Of a stretch of DNA of 50,188 bases, positions 44,551-50,188 are shown piece by piece. Origin of the DNA: Candidatus Lambdaproteobacteria bacterium RIFOXYD2_FULL_50_16 (GTDB lineage Bacteria > SAR324 > XYD2-FULL-50-16); NCBI GenBank assembly GCA_001783695.1, contig MFNE01000004.1, forward strand, positions 1 to 50,188. Reading direction: 5' to 3'. How positions within the stretch are numbered: the first letter of the stretch is position 1; each line of letters opens with the position of its first letter. The position numbers were made by a program, and so were the translations under genes. Under the pieces are notes generated by a model. It worked only from the letters and a program-made list of their open reading frames with translations, did no database searches and had not been told where the DNA came from.

Positions 44551-45654
44551 TTGAATTTGACACCCTCGGTTCGGATATCAAAAATTTTGGCGGTCACCTC
44601 TGCACTAGAGTTGGCCCAGTGGACCGGCTTTTTAAGCGACCCAAGTTGCACCTGGACCCTAGCGCAATCGGATGAGGAGGCCTTATTTTTCTTAAAAAAA
44701 GAGGTGTTTGATTTAGTGCTTTTCGGTGGGTCTGACCCACAAGCGCTACTTGAAGCGACCCTTCGTCTGGGAAAAGCCCAAGGTCCTGTGATTTTTTTGT
44801 TAGACGAAGTGGACGACTTGGCCCTAGGTCGGGCCTTTGAAGGGGGTGCGGCTGACCTGATGGTCAGGCCCCTTAATGTGGCTGAATTTAAAGCTCGGAT
44901 TAAGGTCCAATTAAAACTGCGAAGGGTCCAAGCAGAGTTGGCCCAATCCGTACGCAGCCAAAAAGAGTTGTTAACGGTCTTATCCCACGACCTGCAAAAC
45001 CCTTTGGGCAGTGTGGCGCTTTTTTTAAACCTAGTCGAAGAAAGCCCCGAATTGTTGCCCGAGTTTTTGCCCAACTTAAAGGATTCAGTAAACGCGGGAC
45101 TACAGGTAATTGATATGGTTCGCCAACTTCGGAATTTTGGCGACCACCCCTTGGAACTGGCGCCGGTTTCGGTGGACCGGACGATAAATCAGGTGGTTAA
45201 CAACATGAAAAACCACTTGCGCCAAAAAAAGGTGGGTTTAGTATTTGAGCTGGAACCTGGCTTAAAGGTCCTAGCGGAGCCGGTTTCCCTAGCTAATTCA
45301 GTCCTAGCCAACCTGATTTCTAATGGGATCAAGTTTTCTATGCGCGGAAGTCCCTTGGTTGTCGGGGCCAAGCTTGAGGGTGATTGGGTTTGTTTTGATG
45401 TAAGGGATCAAGGGATTGGCATACCACAGTTAATGATGAGCCAGCTTTTTGATCTAACCCGAAACGTACACCGACTAGGAACCGAAGGGGAGGAGGGAAC
45501 CGGTTATGGTCTTATTCTACTTAAAAAATTCCTCGATTTTTACGGCGGGCGGATCCAATTTCAAAGCTCCGAACAGGGGCCGAATCGAGGAACTTGTGTA
45601 AAGATTTTTTTAAAAAACCTTAAGCAAAATAAATCAGCCCTTTTGAAAGGCTAA
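44551..45654 (+). CDS. Histidine kinase with N-terminal pseudo-receiver
   Basis: A 367-residue soluble protein. Residues ~8-120 follow a response-regulator receiver fold, but the phospho-acceptor position reads F58 in FDLVLFGG, the N-terminal acidic pair is missing, and the conserved lysine is Arg (MVRPL), so it cannot be phosphorylated in the normal way. A short coiled linker (~115-140) leads to HisKA with SHDLQNPLGS (H146) and HATPase_c with LISNGIKF, DQGIGIP and GTGYGL. The start is a TTG at 44551 with no strong Shine-Dalgarno, which is uncertain. Its last 35 bp overlap the end of the convergent luxR gene. Confidence 0.88.
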   Translation: MNLTPSVRISKILAVTSALELAQWTGFLSDPSCTWTLAQSDEEALFFLKKEVFDLVLFGGSDPQALLEATLRLGKAQGPVIFLLDEVDDLALGRAFEGGAADLMVRPLNVAEFKARIKVQLKLRRVQAELAQSVRSQKELLTVLSHDLQNPLGSVALFLNLVEESPELLPEFLPNLKDSVNAGLQVIDMVRQLRNFGDHPLELAPVSVDRTINQVVNNMKNHLRQKKVGLVFELEPGLKVLAEPVSLANSVLANLISNGIKFSMRGSPLVVGAKLEGDWVCFDVRDQGIGIPQLMMSQLFDLTRNVHRLGTEGEEGTGYGLILLKKFLDFYGGRIQFQSSEQGPNRGTCVKIFLKNLKQNKSALLKG

Positions 45655-46390
45655 TGGCCACCGCGTGGGGGGCGTTGTGGGCGTCCAACTTGGTGTAGAT
45701 TTTATTCATTAATTGCTGGGTTCTGGATTCAGAGATTACCAATTCGTCCGCGATCATCCGTCGGTTCATCCCTCGTTGCAAAAGTTGTAAAATCAACTTT
45801 TCCCGCTGGTCTAGAATACTCTGCCCCTGTTTTTGTTTAATTAAGGTGCAAGCCTTGTGAATATGGGGTTTGACCGTGTCTAAAATAAATTCGGTACGCC
45901 GGTTAAACTCCACCCCTCCAGCAAGATCAATTTGGCTAAACTCATTTTTGTTGTGGGTGTAACTGCGTACGGCATAACCCTCGGCTAGCCCCGCCTGACG
46001 AGCAATTTCGTACCATTCAGATGCTCCAGGATACTCAAAGGCAGCCAAGTTCCAATAGTGGTGTTCAAATTTCTGCCCAGCTAAAAGTGAAAAGACCGGG
46101 TCAAATTGTTCCACACTTTTGTTTTGCTTAGGTGGCGCATCTAAGATGGGCCAGTCGTAAAGGTGCTGCTCCAGGGACAACAAAAGATCGTCTTCGTTAA
46201 GTTCGGCCAAGGTAAAACTTAAATATTTAAAACGAATCAAACCCTTAAGCCCTTCAAAGATCGAGTCAAGATCTTCAGATTGGTTAGACTGGATGCAGCG
46301 ATTGATCAGATCTAAAAGTAAATAGGCATCCTGCGGGCTACAGTAGCTCACATCGGTGTCTGAGGCCTGAGCTTCGGGGGTGTGCTTCAT
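45620..46390 (-). CDS. LuxR-type transcription factor (solo) with autoinducer-binding-like domain
   Basis: A 256-residue protein from ATG 46390 (frame opens at TTG 46405). Residues ~15-165 have the AHL-binding fold pattern, including an DPVF motif resembling the conserved Asp-Pro, aromatic residues at YDW and HYWN, and a GLAEGYAV segment. The C-terminal HTH (~185-250) reads LDQREKLILQLLQRGM then IADELVISESRTQQLMNKIY, a LuxR/GerE helix-turn-helix. No luxI lies nearby. Upstream sit two inverted repeats (46437-46509). It could respond to a signal made elsewhere in the genome or outside. Confidence 0.85.
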   Translation of the reverse strand: MKHTPEAQASDTDVSYCSPQDAYLLLDLINRCIQSNQSEDLDSIFEGLKGLIRFKYLSFTLAELNEDDLLLSLEQHLYDWPILDAPPKQNKSVEQFDPVFSLLAGQKFEHHYWNLAAFEYPGASEWYEIARQAGLAEGYAVRSYTHNKNEFSQIDLAGGVEFNRRTEFILDTVKPHIHKACTLIKQKQGQSILDQREKLILQLLQRGMNRRMIADELVISESRTQQLMNKIYTKLDAHNAPHAVAISLSKGLIYFA

Positions 46391-46436
46391 GAACAGAGGT
46401 CTCAAATGGCTTGGGTTTCCCCTAGGCCGAGGTTAC

Positions 46437-46509
46437 AACAGATCAAACTCTTCTGTTCGAAGTGTAAACTTATTTAACCAAAATAGAAAGAATTTTTTCC
46501 GCTTCGAAC
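46437..46509. repeat. Inverted repeats upstream of the luxR-type gene
   Basis: AACAG (46437-46441) and CTGTT (46453-46457) flank an 11-base spacer, and GTTCGAAG (46455-46462) pairs with CTTCGAAC (46502-46509). They lie 47-119 bp upstream of the LuxR-type start at 46390. They may be operators. They do not have the lux-box orientation (CTG...CAG). Confidence 0.4.
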
Positions 46510-46537
46510 TGCTCGGAGCAAGGCTTGGTCAAAATGC

Positions 46538-46555
46538 GGCCCTAGGGTAAGGGCC
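46538..46555 (-). terminator. Hairpin terminator after the metY pseudogene
   Basis: Minus strand GGCCCT and AGGGCC (46550-46555 with 46538-46543) form a 6-bp stem with six-base loop, followed by GCATTTTG. It lies 13 bp past the end of the metY frame. The U-run is short. Confidence 0.5.
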
Positions 46556-46568
46556 ACCAAGTAGAAAC

Positions 46569-48630
<2,062 letters not shown>

Positions 48631-48632
48631 AC

Positions 48633-49256
48633 TCACTCCAGGAATTTGCCAATCCGCTCTAAACGATATCCTTCTAAAAGACTTTTGTCCGAATGGTGGG
48701 ACCAATAGATAATCTGTCCCCTACCGGCTACGGTGGTTTCGTCCACAAAGCCCCAATAGCGGCTGTCGCGGCTGTTGCGGCGGTTGTCGCCCATCACCCA
48801 GACCTTTCCTTGAGGCACGGTGAACTCACGTTCCATGGGCAGGCCTAAAAGGCTGTCGTCAAAAAACAGGGATGGAGATTGATCCAATACCCCGTTAACC
48901 CAGACGTTTTCACCTTCAAGCTTGACCTGGTCCCCACCTACGGCAATCGCCCGTTTGATAAAATCAATGGAAGGGTCTTCAGGATAAGGGAAAACAATGA
49001 TATCACCCTTTTGTACGGGGCTGATGAGTAATTTGGTATCGGTCAAGGGGACCACAAAACCGTAAGCGTGTTTGTTAACAAAGATATGATCCCCAATCTC
49101 AATGGTGTGGATCATCGAGCCCGTTGGCACCCGGTAAGGAGCCCAAGCCCAGGTGCGAAAGATAAAGGCCACTATAGCAGCAAACAAAAGTGCTTCGGCC
49201 CATTCGCGTAGGGTTTTGTTTTTAATAAACCGTTCGAGATTGATAATCTTACCCAT
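48633..49256 (-). CDS. lepB: Signal peptidase I
   Basis: A 207-residue inner-membrane peptidase with one N-terminal transmembrane helix (~17-35). The catalytic serine lies in VPTGSMIHT and the lysine in DFIKRAIAVGGD; GDNRRNSRDSRYWG is the family's C-terminal box. It removes signal peptides from exported proteins, several of which are encoded nearby. It is 77 bp downstream of murJ. Confidence 0.95.
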   Translation of the reverse strand: MGKIINLERFIKNKTLREWAEALLFAAIVAFIFRTWAWAPYRVPTGSMIHTIEIGDHIFVNKHAYGFVVPLTDTKLLISPVQKGDIIVFPYPEDPSIDFIKRAIAVGGDQVKLEGENVWVNGVLDQSPSLFFDDSLLGLPMEREFTVPQGKVWVMGDNRRNSRDSRYWGFVDETTVAGRGQIIYWSHHSDKSLLEGYRLERIGKFLE

Positions 49257-49333
49257 AATTTCTTTTTACCCTTTTTTGCTTTTGGATTAAGTCTTCTTTT
49301 TAGTGGAATTGCCAATTAAAGACAAGGAATTCT

Positions 49334-50188
49334 CTATTTCCGGTAGGCCTTTCGTAGCAGTCCTAGCGCCTCTTCAGACTCTGGATTTTTAAACAAAAGA
49401 CCCAGGACCACATACCCAACCACCGCCAAGAGCCCCATAAAGGGAAGACTGATGAGTAAGGGCCAATCAATCATAAACGCTTTGAGCCAGAGGAGGGGGT
49501 AATAGAGGGCTAAGGCGGCAAGGGTGCTTTTTATGAGGCTTAACCAAAAACCCCAGGTCCAGAGATTCTGTAGCCCTAAGCGTCCGATAAACCAGGCTAA
49601 TAAAAACCATTGCACCGCTTGGCTTAAACTGGACGCAGCGGCAATGCCCAAGTGGCCCATCAATTCGCTTAGCCCGTAGCAGGCCGCGAGGTTTACCACC
49701 ATAGCCACCCCGGCCACCCAAACCGTTATCTGAAGCCGACGCGCCCCTTGGTAGGCCGTTAAAACCACGCGGTTAAAGGAGATAAAAATCAACCCTAAAA
49801 TGTGGTAAAACAAGGCCCCGGCAGTCATTTGCAAGCTGGTTTGGTTAAATTCTCCACGCAAAAACAAAAGCCGCACAATCTCTTCTTTGAGGGCCAGGGT
49901 GATGATGGTCACAGGCAAACTAAAAAAGGCGACTATCTTTAAGGTGCGACTAATATTAAGGGTCACCGCTTTCAAGTCCCCACTGGTAAAAAAGCCAGAA
50001 AGCCTAGGCAAGGTGACCGTAGTAATCGAGACCACTACTACCCCTAAAACCAACTCTAACAGACGGTTAGAAAAAGTCAGGGAAGAGAGAGCCCCTTCAC
50101 CTAAGCCGGTAGCGATTAGGTTGCTGATTAAAATATTGATCTGATAAATCCCTACCCCAAAGATTGTGGGCAAAATCAGCCGAAACAC
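49334..50188 (-). CDS. murJ: Lipid II flippase MurJ (MviN), C-terminal part; cut by window edge
   Basis: The last 284 residues of a multi-helix membrane protein, running off the end of the window. LPTIFGVGIYQINILISNLIA, ALSSLTFSNRLLELVLGVV and TVTLPRLS are typical of the second half of MurJ, with eight to nine hydrophobic helices. It moves lipid II across the inner membrane for peptidoglycan synthesis. Partial: the N-terminal half lies beyond base 50188. Confidence 0.92.
   Translation of the reverse strand: MFRLILPTIFGVGIYQINILISNLIATGLGEGALSSLTFSNRLLELVLGVVVVSITTVTLPRLSGFFTSGDLKAVTLNISRTLKIVAFFSLPVTIITLALKEEIVRLLFLRGEFNQTSLQMTAGALFYHILGLIFISFNRVVLTAYQGARRLQITVWVAGVAMVVNLAACYGLSELMGHLGIAAASSLSQAVQWFLLAWFIGRLGLQNLWTWGFWLSLIKSTLAALALYYPLLWLKAFMIDWPLLISLPFMGLLAVVGYVVLGLLFKNPESEEALGLLRKAYRK

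Noticed and set aside
46437-46457. Lux box upstream of luxR-type gene
   Set aside because: The half-sites are AACAG...CTGTT, opposite in orientation to the CTG...CAG lux box; kept only as inverted repeat.

Overview
The window is about 50 kb of densely packed bacterial chromosome. Many neighbouring genes overlap by 4 bp (ATGA) or share TAATG junctions. The host is a diderm: there is an LPS heptose kinase gene (hldE-like), several signal-peptide plus beta-barrel outer-membrane proteins, a lipoprotein LysM/M23 peptidase, a Tat component and a CcmABC haem exporter. The mix looks like a proteobacterium-type lineage (delta/zeta/SAR324-like), but no rRNA or ribosomal protein is present and I cannot place it firmly. 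A gene resembling the spirochaete cytoplasmic filament protein CfpA is a taxonomic oddity. I see no tRNA, rRNA, CRISPR array, IS element or prophage.

Layout. 0.3-2.8 kb: lon. 2.8-8.1 kb (minus): a three-gene unit of a CfpA-like filament protein, an EIIA-like/HPr-like fusion, and a PPDK-like PEP-utilising protein whose ATP-binding half is degenerate. 8.3-12.7 kb (plus): a small unknown protein, ccmA-ccmB-ccmC, a HupK-like relative of the NiFe-hydrogenase large subunit with no cysteine ligands, and a DEDDh exonuclease. 12.7-14.3 kb (minus): a divergent diacylglycerol-kinase-like protein and a small beta-barrel. 14.4-19.5 kb: hldE with a decayed nucleotidyltransferase half, rsmD, a secreted protein, rsmI on the opposite strand, and a protein joining two CsgG-like units to a formylglycine-generating-enzyme-like domain. 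19.5-21.5 kb (minus): hybrid-type histidine kinase and LysM/M23 lipoprotein. 21.6-24.7 kb: a 1,038-residue protein I do not recognise. 24.7-29.1 kb (minus): GH77-like glucanotransferase, formiminotransferase, and a Cyc2-like outer-membrane cytochrome-porin preceded by a candidate structured leader RNA.

29.7-38.8 kb: a secreted pentapeptide-repeat protein, then (minus) ligA-trkA-AI-2E transporter and a 1,323-residue coiled-coil protein. 39-44.4 kb (plus): a membrane-anchored protein made of about nine 48-residue helical repeats, a radical SAM protein, pyrD, cheW, a TlpA-like thioredoxin, tatA/B and apt. 44.5-46.4 kb: a histidine kinase with a pseudo-receiver, convergent with a LuxR solo. 46.5-50.2 kb (minus): a metY pseudogene with a frameshift and a nonsense codon, a beta-barrel protein, lepB, and a partial murJ.

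Three themes run through the window. First, c-type cytochrome biology: CcmABC makes haem available in the periplasm, the TlpA-like thioredoxin may help reduce apocytochromes, and the Cyc2-like protein is a candidate extracellular electron acceptor, possibly for Fe(II). Second, non-canonical PTS-like phosphotransfer without any sugar permease, encoded with a filament protein. Third, repeated catalytic erosion of enzyme folds (PPDK ATP-grasp, EIIA, HupK-like, DAGK-like, HldE nucleotidyltransferase, pseudo-receiver), which suggests several of these proteins now act as scaffolds or regulators.
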